From: JAXHMM01 sp964528445
GTDB lineage: Bacteria; Bacteroidota; Rhodothermia; Balneolales; Balneolaceae
DNA: 54,107 nucleotides
Direction: 5' to 3'
NCBI GenBank assembly: GCA_964528445.1
Contig: CAZGSL010000015.1
Location: 1-54,107, forward strand
Of this stretch, positions 43,120 through 54,095 are shown piece after piece. Below the pieces are notes generated by a model that saw nothing but the letters and a program-made list of their open reading frames with translations, was not told the origin of the DNA and made no database searches. Both the position numbers and the translations under genes were made by a program. Numbering within the stretch: the stretch's first letter is position 1; every line of letters starts with the position of its first letter.

Positions 43120-44433
43120 TTACATATCCGTGTCCCCGTGGTCGTGCATGAGCGGCGTGGCTCCCTCCTGCGGCTCCCGGTTCATCATGCTGACCTTGCC
43201 GGCAAGCTGGGCGGCGCTGTCTATCTTGAAGTTACCGTTGGTGACGACCTCCTCTCCTTCGTGCAGTCCAAAGTGGACTACAAAACGGTCGCCTGCACGC
43301 CGGCCGAGTACCACCTCACGGAATTCAAATGTAGGCTGCTCGGTGCCGGGTACGCGCACATAGACTACCGATCGCTCTCCGGTCCACAGCACGGCCGAGC
43401 GGGGCACAGTCAACTGAAGTCCGCCGTCGGCGATACGCGAGCTGACCATACCTTCCGCCAGCATTTGTGGCTTGAGCTTTCCGTCCGGGTTCTCAACCTC
43501 CGCGCGAACCCGAAGGGTGCGGGATTGGGGATCCAGCACGGGATCGATGTAGGTGATGTCGGCCTCAAAGGATCGTCCGGGGAGGGCATCCACCGTATAT
43601 GTTATCCGGTCCCCCACGTTCAACGCATCCAGGTCCTGCTCGTAAGCGTTGAAGACGGCCCAGAGGCTGGAGAGGTCCGCCATACGGTACATGACGGTAC
43701 CCATTTCCACATGGTCTCCCACCGAAATATTCCGGCGGATAACGTAGCCCTCCATGTGGGAGACAATATCGAAGCTGTTACGTACCTCGCCGGAGGATTC
43801 GATCTGGTCGATTTGGCTTTCGGGGATATTCCAGTTCTGTAGCTTGGTTCTCGCCGCGCGGTAGAGTACGGGATTCTGCTCACGGCGCCCGTAGCTTTCC
43901 AGGAGCTCCTTCTGGGCGGACACAAGCTCCGGCGAGTAGACGGAAGCCACTCGTTCGCCCCTCTCGATGAATTCTCCGGTGAAATTGACGTAGAGCTGTT
44001 CGATGCGGCCCGGGAAATGAGCGGGCAGCGATCGGATCCGACGCTCGTCCACCGTAATCTTGCCCGGCATGCGCACGGTCTGCACGGGTGTCTCGAGGCG
44101 TACGGTGCTGGTCTGCACCTCCGCCAGTTTCACCGCGGCCTCGGTCATCTCCAGACGGTAGGGATCCTCCCCGGAAGAGGTGCCGGTATCGTTCAGGGGA
44201 ACCAATTCCATGCCGCAGATGGGACAGTTCCCGGGCTCCGATTCACGTACCGAAGGGTGCATGCTGCAGGTGTATACGATTTCGCCCTGCGCGTCGGTGT
44301 GTGATTGCTCAATGTGCTCTTCCAAGGTAGCCGGGGAATCCCCGCCCCCGAACAGCAGCCAGCCGAGCAGCAGTCCTGCGAGAAGAATTCCCGTCGTTTT
44401 CGCTGTTTGTTTTATACGGTTTGTAGGTTTCAT
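43120..44433 (-). CDS. cusB: CusB-type efflux adaptor with heavy-metal-binding domain
   Basis: Periplasmic adaptor linking a CusA pump to its outer-membrane channel. Membrane anchor at residues 12-30, then a heavy-metal-binding domain YTCSMHPSVRESEPGNCPIC (about 54-73; Cys, Met, His and a CPICGME loop), then the HlyD-like hairpin, barrel and membrane-proximal domains (SLPAHFPGRIEQLYVNFTG; DLSSLWAVFNAYEQDL). 437 residues. Third gene of the pump operon (cusA, tolC-like, cusB), 49 bp after the channel gene. The metal-binding domain supports copper or silver as the substrate. Confidence 0.9.
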   Translation of the reverse strand: MKPTNRIKQTAKTTGILLAGLLLGWLLFGGGDSPATLEEHIEQSHTDAQGEIVYTCSMHPSVRESEPGNCPICGMELVPLNDTGTSSGEDPYRLEMTEAAVKLAEVQTSTVRLETPVQTVRMPGKITVDERRIRSLPAHFPGRIEQLYVNFTGEFIERGERVASVYSPELVSAQKELLESYGRREQNPVLYRAARTKLQNWNIPESQIDQIESSGEVRNSFDIVSHMEGYVIRRNISVGDHVEMGTVMYRMADLSSLWAVFNAYEQDLDALNVGDRITYTVDALPGRSFEADITYIDPVLDPQSRTLRVRAEVENPDGKLKPQMLAEGMVSSRIADGGLQLTVPRSAVLWTGERSVVYVRVPGTEQPTFEFREVVLGRRAGDRFVVHFGLHEGEEVVTNGNFKIDSAAQLAGKVSMMNREPQEGATPLMHDHGDTDM

Positions 44434-44482
44434 AATGGTGTCGATGGTTTGTTAGATGAAAATGTTGCGTTCCCGGCTGAAG

Positions 44483-45841
44483 TCAGCGGTTGGGAGGGTA
44501 ATCCGAGAGTGCTTCGTTTGATACATTATGCCTGCCGAAGAGATAGTCGATCCGGGCCAGCGCGGTTCGCTGGTCGGCCAGCGCCACAACCCTCGCCAGT
44601 TCGTAGTCAAGCAGCTTGCGCTGCATTCTGAGCAGCTCCTCGAAATCGGCGGATCCTACCGCGTACTGCTCGGTCAGGATGTCCAGGGTTTGCAGTGTCC
44701 TTTCAATCTGTATCTCTCCATAGAGGGTCAGCCGACGGCCGGCGTCCTCAAAATCCCGCAGCGCCTGTTGCAGCTCGATGCGAAGCCGATTAGCCGCAGC
44801 TTCAGACCGCGCGTCGGCGGATTGTAATTCCAGTTGTGCCTGCTCCCGCATAGCCCTGTATTTCCCGCGGTTCAGCGGTATCCGTATGCCCGCACGGGCC
44901 AGCACGGCGTCCCGTCCGCTGTCGTTCGACAGCATGCTTCCTTCTCCGGTCACCGTGTAGTCCAGGCCCAGTCCAAAGGCGGGATACCCTTCCAGGCGGG
45001 CAGCCTCCAGAGCATGTTCTGACGAGGATATGGCATGGCGTGCGGCCTCCAGCCGGGGATTGTTGCGTTGTACCGCCTGCAGCAATTCCGGCCGTCCCAT
45101 GGGAAGCCTGCGGGTCCCCAGAGTGTCGGGAACGGCCACCGGGGACCCTTCGTCCCTATTCAGCAATTCACGGAATTCCTGCAGGGCCACTGCCAGGTTA
45201 TCCCGCTGTTGTTCCAGCCGGCTTTTCAGGTCCTCCAATTCGATTTGCACGCGAAGTACGTCAACCTGTCCTGTCTCGCCCGTTTCATAATTCTGGGTGG
45301 CAAGAGATTCAAATGTCTCAACGATCTCCAGGTTTTCACGGATGAGGGCGATGGATCGTTTCAGCCGGTAGAGCCTGTACCACTGCCGTTCGACATCCAT
45401 GAAGAGCCTGTTTCTACCCTCTCGGAAGTTCTCAAAACGGACGCGGGCGTGCTCCGCCGATGCATTGCCCCGGGCACCAAGGGTGCCAAACCATGGAAAC
45501 ATCTGTGTGGCCCCTAAACGAGCCTGTTGGGGCCCCACCCGGGTCTCAATGGGCGATACGAACCAGCCGAAGGAGAGCTCCGGATCGGGCAGCGCGGTAA
45601 CCTGCGGCATTCGTTGCAGGGAGGCGCGGTAGTCCAGGTATTTCGCCCGAAGTTCGGGATTGTTTCTCGCGGCTTCCTGCAGGTAGGCATCCAGGGAGTC
45701 CGGAGACTCTGCCTGAGACGAGGCCTGTATGGCGCCCGCTCCAATTCCCCCCGTCAGGACCAGGAAGCAAACCAGAAACCGGGAGAATTCCGATTGGAGG
45801 AGACGAATCGTTCCTGCAAGATAGTGTCTATATTTATTCAT
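44483..45841 (-). CDS. TolC-family outer-membrane channel (CusC/CzcC role)
   Basis: Trimeric outer-membrane efflux duct. A signal peptide (MNKYRHYLAG... to about residue 40) supports the ATG at 45841; starts at 45862 (ATG) and 45871 (TTG) are also open, and none has a good ribosome site. Typical OEP repeats: NNPELRAKYLDYRAS, QVDVLRVQIELEDLKSRLEQQR, and the second repeat NNPRLEAARHAISSSE. 452 residues. No lipobox, unlike E. coli CusC. Lies just after cusA. Confidence 0.88.
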   Translation of the reverse strand: MNKYRHYLAGTIRLLQSEFSRFLVCFLVLTGGIGAGAIQASSQAESPDSLDAYLQEAARNNPELRAKYLDYRASLQRMPQVTALPDPELSFGWFVSPIETRVGPQQARLGATQMFPWFGTLGARGNASAEHARVRFENFREGRNRLFMDVERQWYRLYRLKRSIALIRENLEIVETFESLATQNYETGETGQVDVLRVQIELEDLKSRLEQQRDNLAVALQEFRELLNRDEGSPVAVPDTLGTRRLPMGRPELLQAVQRNNPRLEAARHAISSSEHALEAARLEGYPAFGLGLDYTVTGEGSMLSNDSGRDAVLARAGIRIPLNRGKYRAMREQAQLELQSADARSEAAANRLRIELQQALRDFEDAGRRLTLYGEIQIERTLQTLDILTEQYAVGSADFEELLRMQRKLLDYELARVVALADQRTALARIDYLFGRHNVSNEALSDYPPNR

Positions 45842-45884
45842 GGAAATAGGTTGTAAATACATGGTGTTCAATATTTTAAACTAT

Positions 45885-48800
45885 TCACATATATCTGGAT
45901 ATGGTGTTTTGGCTGTGCCGAAGCTTTCGCTCCTGCCAGATGGCGTAGAGCACCGGTACCACGAAAAGTGTGATGATCTGCAGAAACATCCCCCCTACGC
46001 TGGGAATGGCCATGGGCACCATGATGTCGGCTCCCCTTCCGGTGGAGGCCAGTATCGGGATGAGCGCCAGGATGGTCGTAGCGGTGGTCATCATGGTGGG
46101 GCGTATCCTCCGGCCCGCCGCCTCTTTGACGGCAGCGGCAATTTCCGCAGGGGTGCCTGGTTTGTCCCGATCGAAGACCTGGTCCAGGTAGGTGGCCATA
46201 ACCACCCCTCCCTCCGCCGCAATACCGAACAGGGCGATGAATCCCACCCAGACGGCAATGCTGAGATTGACCGTTCCCATCTGGAAAAGCTCCCTCATGT
46301 TGGTCCCGAACAAGGCGAAGTCCATGAACCAAGGCTGGCCATAGAGCCAGACCAGCAGGAATCCCCCGGCCCAGGCCACAAAGATGCTGCTGAAGATCAT
46401 CAGCGAGGTGGCGACCGAACGGAACTGGAAATAGATAATCAGGAAGATGAGAACAAGTGCGATGGGCAGAATAACCGCCAGACGCTCTGAGGCCCGGATC
46501 TGGTTTTCGTAGTTGCCCGCAAATTCGTAGCTGATGCCCTGGGGTACGGTCAGCGCTCCCTCCTCGATGCGCTGCTGCAGGAAGCGCTGGGCGTTCTGCA
46601 CGGCATCGACCTCAGCCACACCGTCCATGCGGTCAAATATCACGTAACCTACGAGGAAGGTGTCCTCGCTTTTGATGGCCTGGGGACCCTGCCGGTAACG
46701 GAGCTCCGCAAGCTGTCCAAGCGGTACCTGCGTACCCATGCCGGTGGGAACCAGCATGCGCATGATTTTTTCGGGCTCGTCCCGCTGCTCGCGGGCGTAG
46801 CGCACCCGCACGGGGTAGCGTTCCCGTCCCTCCACGGTATTGGTGAGAGCTACGCCACCCAGGGCCATCTCAATATAGCTTTGCACCTGCTGCATGGAGA
46901 TGCCGTAGCGCGCGATGGCCCGTCGATCCACTTCGATCTCAAGGTAAGGCTTTCCAACGATGCGGTCGGCGAAAACCGAGGAGGGATTGATGCCCGGCAC
47001 CTGCTGCAGCTCATCCTCCAGCCGAAGTCCGAATTCTTCGATGGTCTGCAGATCCGGCCCCTTTACCTTGATGCCCATGGGCGCGCGCATGCCCGACTGC
47101 AGCATGATCTGGCGGGTCTGGATGGGCTGCAGCTTGGGTGCAGAGGTGGTGCCCGGAATATCCGCCGCCCGTACAATCTCCTCCCATATGTCGTCAGGGG
47201 ATTGTATATGGTCGCGCCACTGCCGGTAGTACTGCCCTGAGGGATCCGGGATCAGTTCTCCCTTCTCATCCCGTACAAAATTCCCATCTCTGCCGGTCCG
47301 GAATCGGATCCGGTGTCCATCAGGCCCGGTTTTAAATTCGGTCTTGTAGGTTATCAGGTTTTCATACATCGAAATGGGTGCCGGATCCAGGGCCGACTCG
47401 GTGCGCCCCATTTTGCCTACCACCGACTCCACCTCCGGAATAGAGGCCACGCGCATGTCCAGTTTCTGCATCACGTCCTGGGACTCCTCCATTCCTGCGT
47501 GCGGCATGGTGGTGGGCATAAGCAGAAAAGATCCTTCGTCCAGCGGCGGCATGAACTCCTCGCCCAGGCCCGGAAAGGCCCTGGCTGCCGATTGCCAGGG
47601 CGCCGAGGCGCGCAGGTCCACGCCCACCGCGTCAAAACCGCGGGCGAGGAAACCGAAGACCGAGGCGAAACCGAGCCAGATCACCAGCGCCAGTACCGAC
47701 AGGCTGGCGGGAATGGAGAGGAAAAGTCCCTTGCGGGCCAGGCACCACTCCAGCAGAGGGCGGTAGTAGCGGATTACCAGCCAGAAACTCCCCATGATCA
47801 CCGCCAGGAGCAGGCTCACCGTTACCAGGTTCCAGGTGAACGCAGTTGAGGGACCCAGCGGCAGCCAGGTTCGGGTCAGCAGCCAGGTCATCCCGATCAC
47901 CACCAGAGCCATGTTGAGGACGGGCAGCCGGTGGTTCAGCTTTTCCTCATTCCACAGAATAGCTCCCCCGTTGAGCAGTCCGAAAGCGATCAGCACCAGG
48001 CCTGCCCAGGGCATCCAGGCTATGGCGATCCAGGCTCCCCCTGCCGCCAGCAGGCCGTTCCAGGCCAGCTTGAGCGGTCGCCTCCGGATACGCACCGAAA
48101 AGAACCAGTGCGCGAAAGGAGGAATAAGAGTGATCACGATGATGATTGAGGCCACAAGGGCAAAGGTCTTGGTGAAGGCAAGGGGACGAAAAAGCTTGCC
48201 CTCGGCCGCCACCATGGTGAATACGGGCAGAAAACTGACGATCGTGGTGGTGATGGCCGTGATAATTGCGTGAGCCACCTCGCTGGAGGCCCGGTAAATT
48301 ACCTCCAGCAGCGGTTCGTCCTCCTCTGCCCTCTCCATGTGCTGCAGCATGTTCTCCGAGAGCACAATACCCATATCCACGATGGTACCGATGGCAATGG
48401 CGATACCCGAGAGGGAGACGATGTTGGCATCCACCCCCGCCAGCTTCATGGCGATGAAAGTCATCAGCACGGCCACCGGCAGCATGGCCGAGATGAGCAT
48501 GGAGGTGCGCAGGTTCAGCACCATCACCACGATCACGATGATGGTGATAAGCGTCTCCAGCGTAAGCGCCTCCTCCAGCGTGCCCAGGGTCTCCTGGATC
48601 AGGGTGCCCCGGTCGTAGAAGGGTACCACCGTGACCCTGGACTCCGTACCGTCCTCCAGTGTTTTGGTGGGCAGACCGGGAGAGAGCTCTTCAATCTTGG
48701 CATGTATATTCTCGATGACCTCCATGGGATTGGCACCTTCCCTGGCCACCACAACGGCGCCCACGGCCTCGGCCCCCTCCTTGTCCAGTGCCCCCCGCCG

Positions 48801-49664
48801 CAGGGCGGGTCCGCGCGTGACGTGGGCGATCTGTTCCACTTTCACCGGGGTGTTGTCCACCACCTTCACCACCGCCTGCTCCAGGTCCTCCAGGTTCTGA
48901 ACATAACCCAGTCCCCGCACCAGGTACTCCACGCGGTTCAGCTCGACCGTGCGTGCCCCCACCTCGGCGTTGCTCGCCCTAACCGCATGGAAGACCTCGT
49001 CCATGGTAATTCCATACTCCTGCATCGCCTCCGGGTCTACGTCCACCTGGTACTCGTTGACGTACCCGCCGATGGGCGCCACCTCGGAGACCCCTTCCGC
49101 CGAGGAGAGGGCGTATCCAACGTAGAAGTCCTGCAGGCTGCGCAGCTCCTGCGGGTCCCATCCGCCGGAGGGATTACCGTCGGCGTCCCTGCCCTCCAGG
49201 GTATACCAGAAAATCTGTCCCAGTCCCGTAGCATCCGGTCCCAGTGCGGGCTGCACGTCTCCCGGCAGGGTTCCCGCCGACAGCGAATTCAGCTTTTCCA
49301 GGATACGCGAGCGGCTCCAGTAGAAATCGACGTCCTCCTCGAAGATGACGTAGATGCTGGACATGCCCATGATGGAGGTGCTGCGGACGGTCTTCACGCC
49401 CGGCACAGTCAGCAGCTGGGTGGTCAGCGGATAGGTGATCTGGTCTTCCACGTCCTGCGGCGATCGGCCCGGCCAGGAGGTATAGACGATCTGCTGATTC
49501 TGTCCCAGGTTGGGTATGGCATCCACGGCCACCGGATCCCTGGGAAAAATCTCCAGGTCCCAGTTGAAGGGCGCCACGGACACGCCCCAGACCACCATGA
49601 GAAGCAGCAGGAGCACGGCAATCAGCTTGTTCTCAAGAAAAAAGCGAATGGTTTTGTTTAACAT
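45885..49664 (-). CDS. cusA: CusA-type heavy-metal RND efflux pump
   Basis: Inner-membrane proton-driven pump. 12 membrane helices in two repeats, with DPVAVDAIPNLGQNQQIVYT near the N-terminus, GIAIAIGTIVDMGIVLSENM in helix 4 and SIAVWVGFIALFGIAAEGGVV in the second repeat. Compared with E. coli CusA, the Met ligands at positions 573 and 672 have counterparts (RQIMLQSG; PTGMGTQV), while the 623 site reads ARYGISM, with the Met displaced by two residues. This favours Cu+/Ag+ over Zn2+/Co2+. At 1259 residues it is longer than CusA (1047), with extra hydrophobic material at about 530-620 and 660-700. Preceded by the Cys-rich gene. Confidence 0.9.
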   Translation of the reverse strand: MLNKTIRFFLENKLIAVLLLLLMVVWGVSVAPFNWDLEIFPRDPVAVDAIPNLGQNQQIVYTSWPGRSPQDVEDQITYPLTTQLLTVPGVKTVRSTSIMGMSSIYVIFEEDVDFYWSRSRILEKLNSLSAGTLPGDVQPALGPDATGLGQIFWYTLEGRDADGNPSGGWDPQELRSLQDFYVGYALSSAEGVSEVAPIGGYVNEYQVDVDPEAMQEYGITMDEVFHAVRASNAEVGARTVELNRVEYLVRGLGYVQNLEDLEQAVVKVVDNTPVKVEQIAHVTRGPALRRGALDKEGAEAVGAVVVAREGANPMEVIENIHAKIEELSPGLPTKTLEDGTESRVTVVPFYDRGTLIQETLGTLEEALTLETLITIIVIVVMVLNLRTSMLISAMLPVAVLMTFIAMKLAGVDANIVSLSGIAIAIGTIVDMGIVLSENMLQHMERAEEDEPLLEVIYRASSEVAHAIITAITTTIVSFLPVFTMVAAEGKLFRPLAFTKTFALVASIIIVITLIPPFAHWFFSVRIRRRPLKLAWNGLLAAGGAWIAIAWMPWAGLVLIAFGLLNGGAILWNEEKLNHRLPVLNMALVVIGMTWLLTRTWLPLGPSTAFTWNLVTVSLLLAVIMGSFWLVIRYYRPLLEWCLARKGLFLSIPASLSVLALVIWLGFASVFGFLARGFDAVGVDLRASAPWQSAARAFPGLGEEFMPPLDEGSFLLMPTTMPHAGMEESQDVMQKLDMRVASIPEVESVVGKMGRTESALDPAPISMYENLITYKTEFKTGPDGHRIRFRTGRDGNFVRDEKGELIPDPSGQYYRQWRDHIQSPDDIWEEIVRAADIPGTTSAPKLQPIQTRQIMLQSGMRAPMGIKVKGPDLQTIEEFGLRLEDELQQVPGINPSSVFADRIVGKPYLEIEVDRRAIARYGISMQQVQSYIEMALGGVALTNTVEGRERYPVRVRYAREQRDEPEKIMRMLVPTGMGTQVPLGQLAELRYRQGPQAIKSEDTFLVGYVIFDRMDGVAEVDAVQNAQRFLQQRIEEGALTVPQGISYEFAGNYENQIRASERLAVILPIALVLIFLIIYFQFRSVATSLMIFSSIFVAWAGGFLLVWLYGQPWFMDFALFGTNMRELFQMGTVNLSIAVWVGFIALFGIAAEGGVVMATYLDQVFDRDKPGTPAEIAAAVKEAAGRRIRPTMMTTATTILALIPILASTGRGADIMVPMAIPSVGGMFLQIITLFVVPVLYAIWQERKLRHSQNTISRYM

Positions 49665-49782
49665 GGATGTACGGAATTAGCCTTGCGTAAGGGATAAAGA
49701 GACCCTAATCGCGTGTGGGAATTACGGTAAGAGGTGACTGGGGAGGGAATCAGCGGAAGGGCGGGCTGTTCCCGGAGAGCGG

Positions 49783-50223
49783 CTAATTCAGAAAGGAGGC
49801 GTTCAGCAGAAAGAGAGGCGGACCGTGGATGCGGGCGGGACCGGCCTCTCTCAGAAAGGCCGGGCTGGAATCGAAGGCCGGCAGAAATGATATTTCGCCT
49901 GAAATGACGGCCGCGGGCACCTTGCCGGTGCTCTGTTGCACCGCCGGGACCTCGTCCACCGCCTTGTCCACAGAAGAGACGCAATAGGCGTCCATCTCGC
50001 AGTCGGCGTCATCCATCCTGTCCGCGTGACTGGTCGCATGGCCTTCGACTTCCTGCATGTTGTGATCATCGCAGCAGGACATGGTGGTAGTTGCCACGGA
50101 AGACTCAATCATGTCGCAGAACAGGCCCGCAGCCGATACAGCGGACGGCGCCAAAATGCCCATCGCAAAGGTTAGCAGCAGGCCGGCTTTCAGGATTCGG
50201 TATGTGCGACGCAGGGATTGCAT
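49783..50223 (-). CDS. Secreted Cys/His/Met-rich protein of the Cus cluster
   Basis: No family recognised by name. Signal peptide (residues 1-31, LLLTFAMGILAPSAVSA), then a stretch at 36-81 with Cys36, Cys50, Cys51, Cys75, Cys81, five Met and four His, mixed with Asp and Glu: a likely copper- or silver-binding segment. The rest is low-complexity and ends in PPLFLLNASFLN. It lies 118 bp upstream of cusA on the same strand, so it could be a periplasmic metal buffer or sensor for the pump. Function is inferred from composition and position. Confidence 0.6.
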   Translation of the reverse strand: MQSLRRTYRILKAGLLLTFAMGILAPSAVSAAGLFCDMIESSVATTTMSCCDDHNMQEVEGHATSHADRMDDADCEMDAYCVSSVDKAVDEVPAVQQSTGKVPAAVISGEISFLPAFDSSPAFLREAGPARIHGPPLFLLNASFLN

Positions 50224-50388
50224 GATGTCTTAAATTATCGTGAAGGTACGAAATAAATTGAACAGATCACATAGTCCAAGCCTGTAAATCATTCGGTCTC
50301 GATGTTACCGAACCTGGCGCAGCACCGGTCTACTGCCAGTTTACTTTATTATTCCCATCTGCGTAAGAGAGGCTGCCGGAGTTCTCCC

Positions 50389-50404
50389 GGCGGGAGTCCC
50401 CGCC
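50389..50404 (-). terminator. GC-rich hairpin after argH
   Basis: Perfect 6-bp stem (GGCGGG/CCCGCC) with a 4-nt loop, 4 bp past the argH stop codon. There is no T-run after it on the minus strand, so it may stabilise the 3' end or act with a factor rather than be a classical terminator. Confidence 0.3.
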
Positions 50405-50407
50405 CTG

Positions 50408-51728
50408 CTAAATCTCTTCCAGCCGGAATTCCCGGAGCTCCCCTCGCAAAAGCTTAATGCCGGGATTCCCGGGTGCGCCCAGGTGGGTCTTGGTGGCCAG
50501 GTTGTCCGCGGGATCCTCTCCACTTTGCTCTTCCAGCCCCTCCTTGACCCTCCGGTAGGCCTCCCGGAAGGAAAGGCCCTCCCTGACCAGCTCGTTGGCG
50601 CGGTCGGCGGCGAAGAGCTCGGGCGTGCAGGCGGCCCGCAGCTTCTCCTCCACCGGTCGAAGGCTTTCTACGATCATCGCCGCCATTTCCAGCATCTCCA
50701 GCGCTGTGTCGAATGAGCGCATCACATGTCCCTTGGCCAGTTGAAGGTCACGGTGGTAGCCCGATCCCAGCCCGACGATATTCATGCGTATGGCCTGCGC
50801 GGATCCCGCCAGCTCGGAATGCCGGGCCCTCAGCAGTTCGGCGGTATCCAGGTTGCGTTTCTGTGGCATGATCGAGGAGCCGGTGCAGAAAGCGTCGTCG
50901 ATCTCGAAAAAGCCCCGGTCGGAGGCCGTATAGTCGAGTAAGTCGCCCGCAAAATGAGCCAGTGTGGAGGTAATCGCCTCCAGGGCCTGCACCACCTGCA
51001 GGTCCACCCTGCCGCGGGTGTTCTGGGCGGCAAGAGAAGCGACCAGGGGACGTGAAAAGCCCAGCTTGCGGGCGACCTCCTCCCTGGGCAGGTCGAACGA
51101 GGTGCCGAAACCCGCGGCCGTTCCCAGGGGACAGCGGTCGGCTTGCCGCCAGGCCCCGCGCACCGCCTCCAGGTCCATGAGGAGCATCTCCGCCAGGGAG
51201 GCCAGCCAGAGTCCCACCGACGAAAGCATGGCCTTGCGTGTGTGGCTATATCCGGGCATGGGGACCTCCGCAAAACGTTCGGCCCGGTCGAGCAGGATTT
51301 CGGCGAGCAGCTTGACGCTGCTGACCACCTGCTTGAGCCCGTCTTTCTCCAGCAGGCGCATGGCCGTCAGCACTTGGTCGTTTCGCGATCTGCCGGCGTG
51401 GATCTTCCTGCCAAGCTCTCCCAGCCGTTCGGCAAGGTGCTGTTCGATGGCCGTGTGACAGTCCTCCTGCTCCCGCCGGATCTCAAACTCGCCCGCCTCC
51501 CACTGCGAAAGGATCTCCCCCAGCTCCTCCTGCAAACGGGTACACTCCTTATCGGTGAGTACCCCGACGCTGACCAGGGCTTCGGCATGGACTTTGGAGG
51601 CTCGCACATCGTAGGGCAGCAGTCTCCGGTCCAGCAGGTGATCCTCCCCCACCGTAAAGCCCTCCACCTTGCGGTGCAGCTCACTGCGCCCCTTCTCCTC
51701 TCCGGTCGTGTCGTCGCTCTCCCAGAGT

Positions 51729-51736
<8 letters not shown>
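50408..51736 (-). CDS. argH: Argininosuccinate lyase
   Basis: Last step of arginine synthesis: argininosuccinate to arginine and fumarate. Fumarase/aspartase superfamily signature GSSIMPQKRN near residue 287, with the catalytic Ser; PGYSHTRKAM and HAGRSRNDQV are also conserved. 442 residues, normal. AAGGAG at 51746-51751, inside the end of argG, precedes the ATG by 9 nt; the genes overlap by 8 bp. Last gene of argF-argG-argH. Confidence 0.95.
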
Positions 51737-52991
<1,255 letters not shown>

Positions 52992-53033
52992 GGTTCTGTT
53001 GTCTTGAATTTTGTGGGGGATGGAGATCGTCAA

Positions 53034-54035
53034 TCAGGCCTCGGCGTATTGTTCCTCAGGGACCGGCAGGGGCGATGCGGAGCGGCTGTCGGTCAACAGG
53101 GTGCTGAAGACGCCTTTTGAAACGACCATCCGATTGCGGGCCTGATCGAAAACCCACGAGTTCTCGTGGTCCATCACCTCGTCGGTCACCTCCACCCCTC
53201 GGTGGGCCGGCAGACAGTGCATGAATCCTGCATGGGAGGGCGCCTTGGAAAAGAGCGCTTCGTTAACCTGGTAGTTTTGAAAGGCACCAAGCTTCTCCTC
53301 GTACTGGTGCTCCTCCCCCATGGAAACGAAGGCATCGGTGTAGACGGCATCGGATCTACTGACCGCCTCTCCCGGATCCCCGGAGTGACGGAAAGTCCCC
53401 CGGTACCTTTCGGCAAGATGCTTGAAATGACTCAGCTGCCGCTCGGTCCAGTAATACTCCCCGGGACCGGCAAAGCGGACTTCATGGCCGAATATCAGGA
53501 GAATTTCAATCAGGGAAAACGCCACGTTATTGGCATCTCCCACGAAAGATACCGTCAGGTGCTGCTCCTGCCCGAATTTCTCCTGCAGTGTATAGAGGTC
53601 GGCCAGCGCCTGCATGGGATGATGCCTGTCGCAGAGCGCGTTGACGACGGGGATCTCCGACCAGGACGCCAGCGTGGTCAGTGTTTCGTGGCGGTATACC
53701 CTGGAGAATATGGCGTCGCACCACTGTGAGACGTTCTTGACGGTGTCCTTAAGGGATTCGCGCTCCTCGGGGACCTCCGCCTCGAATTCGGAAGGGTGAA
53801 TGACCTTGCCTCCCAGGAAGGCCTCCGGTGATATATGTATGACATCGCCTCCCAGATTGTTGATCGCCACTTCGGTACCCACCTTGGTTCGCAGGGAGGG
53901 CTTTTCAAAACAGAAGAGAATGTTCTTCCCTTCCAGGGTCTTTATGGAGGAATTGTCGTGAAGATAACGGCTCTGCCGGAGCAGATGCCGAAGATAGGAT
54001 TTGTCGTTGCCGCCGATAGTCAATAGATGGTTCAT
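53034..54035 (-). CDS. argF: Ornithine carbamoyltransferase
   Basis: Makes citrulline from ornithine and carbamoyl phosphate. Carbamoyl-phosphate loop SLRT (47-50, in FEKPSLRTK), HHPMQALADL, the ornithine-binding DAFVSMGEE loop and HCLPAHRG are visible. The SMG loop and the HCLP motif fit ornithine as substrate rather than the N-acetyl or N-succinyl forms used by some FCB-group bacteria. 333 residues. A terminator-like hairpin ends 22 bp before the ATG, leaving no room for a promoter in between. Confidence 0.9.
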   Translation of the reverse strand: MNHLLTIGGNDKSYLRHLLRQSRYLHDNSSIKTLEGKNILFCFEKPSLRTKVGTEVAINNLGGDVIHISPEAFLGGKVIHPSEFEAEVPEERESLKDTVKNVSQWCDAIFSRVYRHETLTTLASWSEIPVVNALCDRHHPMQALADLYTLQEKFGQEQHLTVSFVGDANNVAFSLIEILLIFGHEVRFAGPGEYYWTERQLSHFKHLAERYRGTFRHSGDPGEAVSRSDAVYTDAFVSMGEEHQYEEKLGAFQNYQVNEALFSKAPSHAGFMHCLPAHRGVEVTDEVMDHENSWVFDQARNRMVVSKGVFSTLLTDSRSASPLPVPEEQYAEA

Positions 54036-54057
54036 AGCCTTGTGATTTCGAGAGGTT

Positions 54058-54095
54058 AAAAAAAAGGCCCGCTCAATCGTGAAATCGAGCGGGCC
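54058..54095 (-). terminator. Strong intrinsic terminator or attenuator before argF
   Basis: Minus-strand stem GGCCCGCTC/GAGCGGGCC (9 bp, perfect; 54066-54074 and 54087-54095), 12-nt loop, then a run of eight T. It reads toward argF and ends 22 bp before its start codon. It may end an upstream transcript or act as an attenuator of the arg operon. Confidence 0.75.

Noticed and set aside
48270..49661. 463-codon His-rich plus-strand frame opposite cusA
   Set aside because: His-rich only because it is the complement of the cusA coding frame; no signal peptide or metal-site order.
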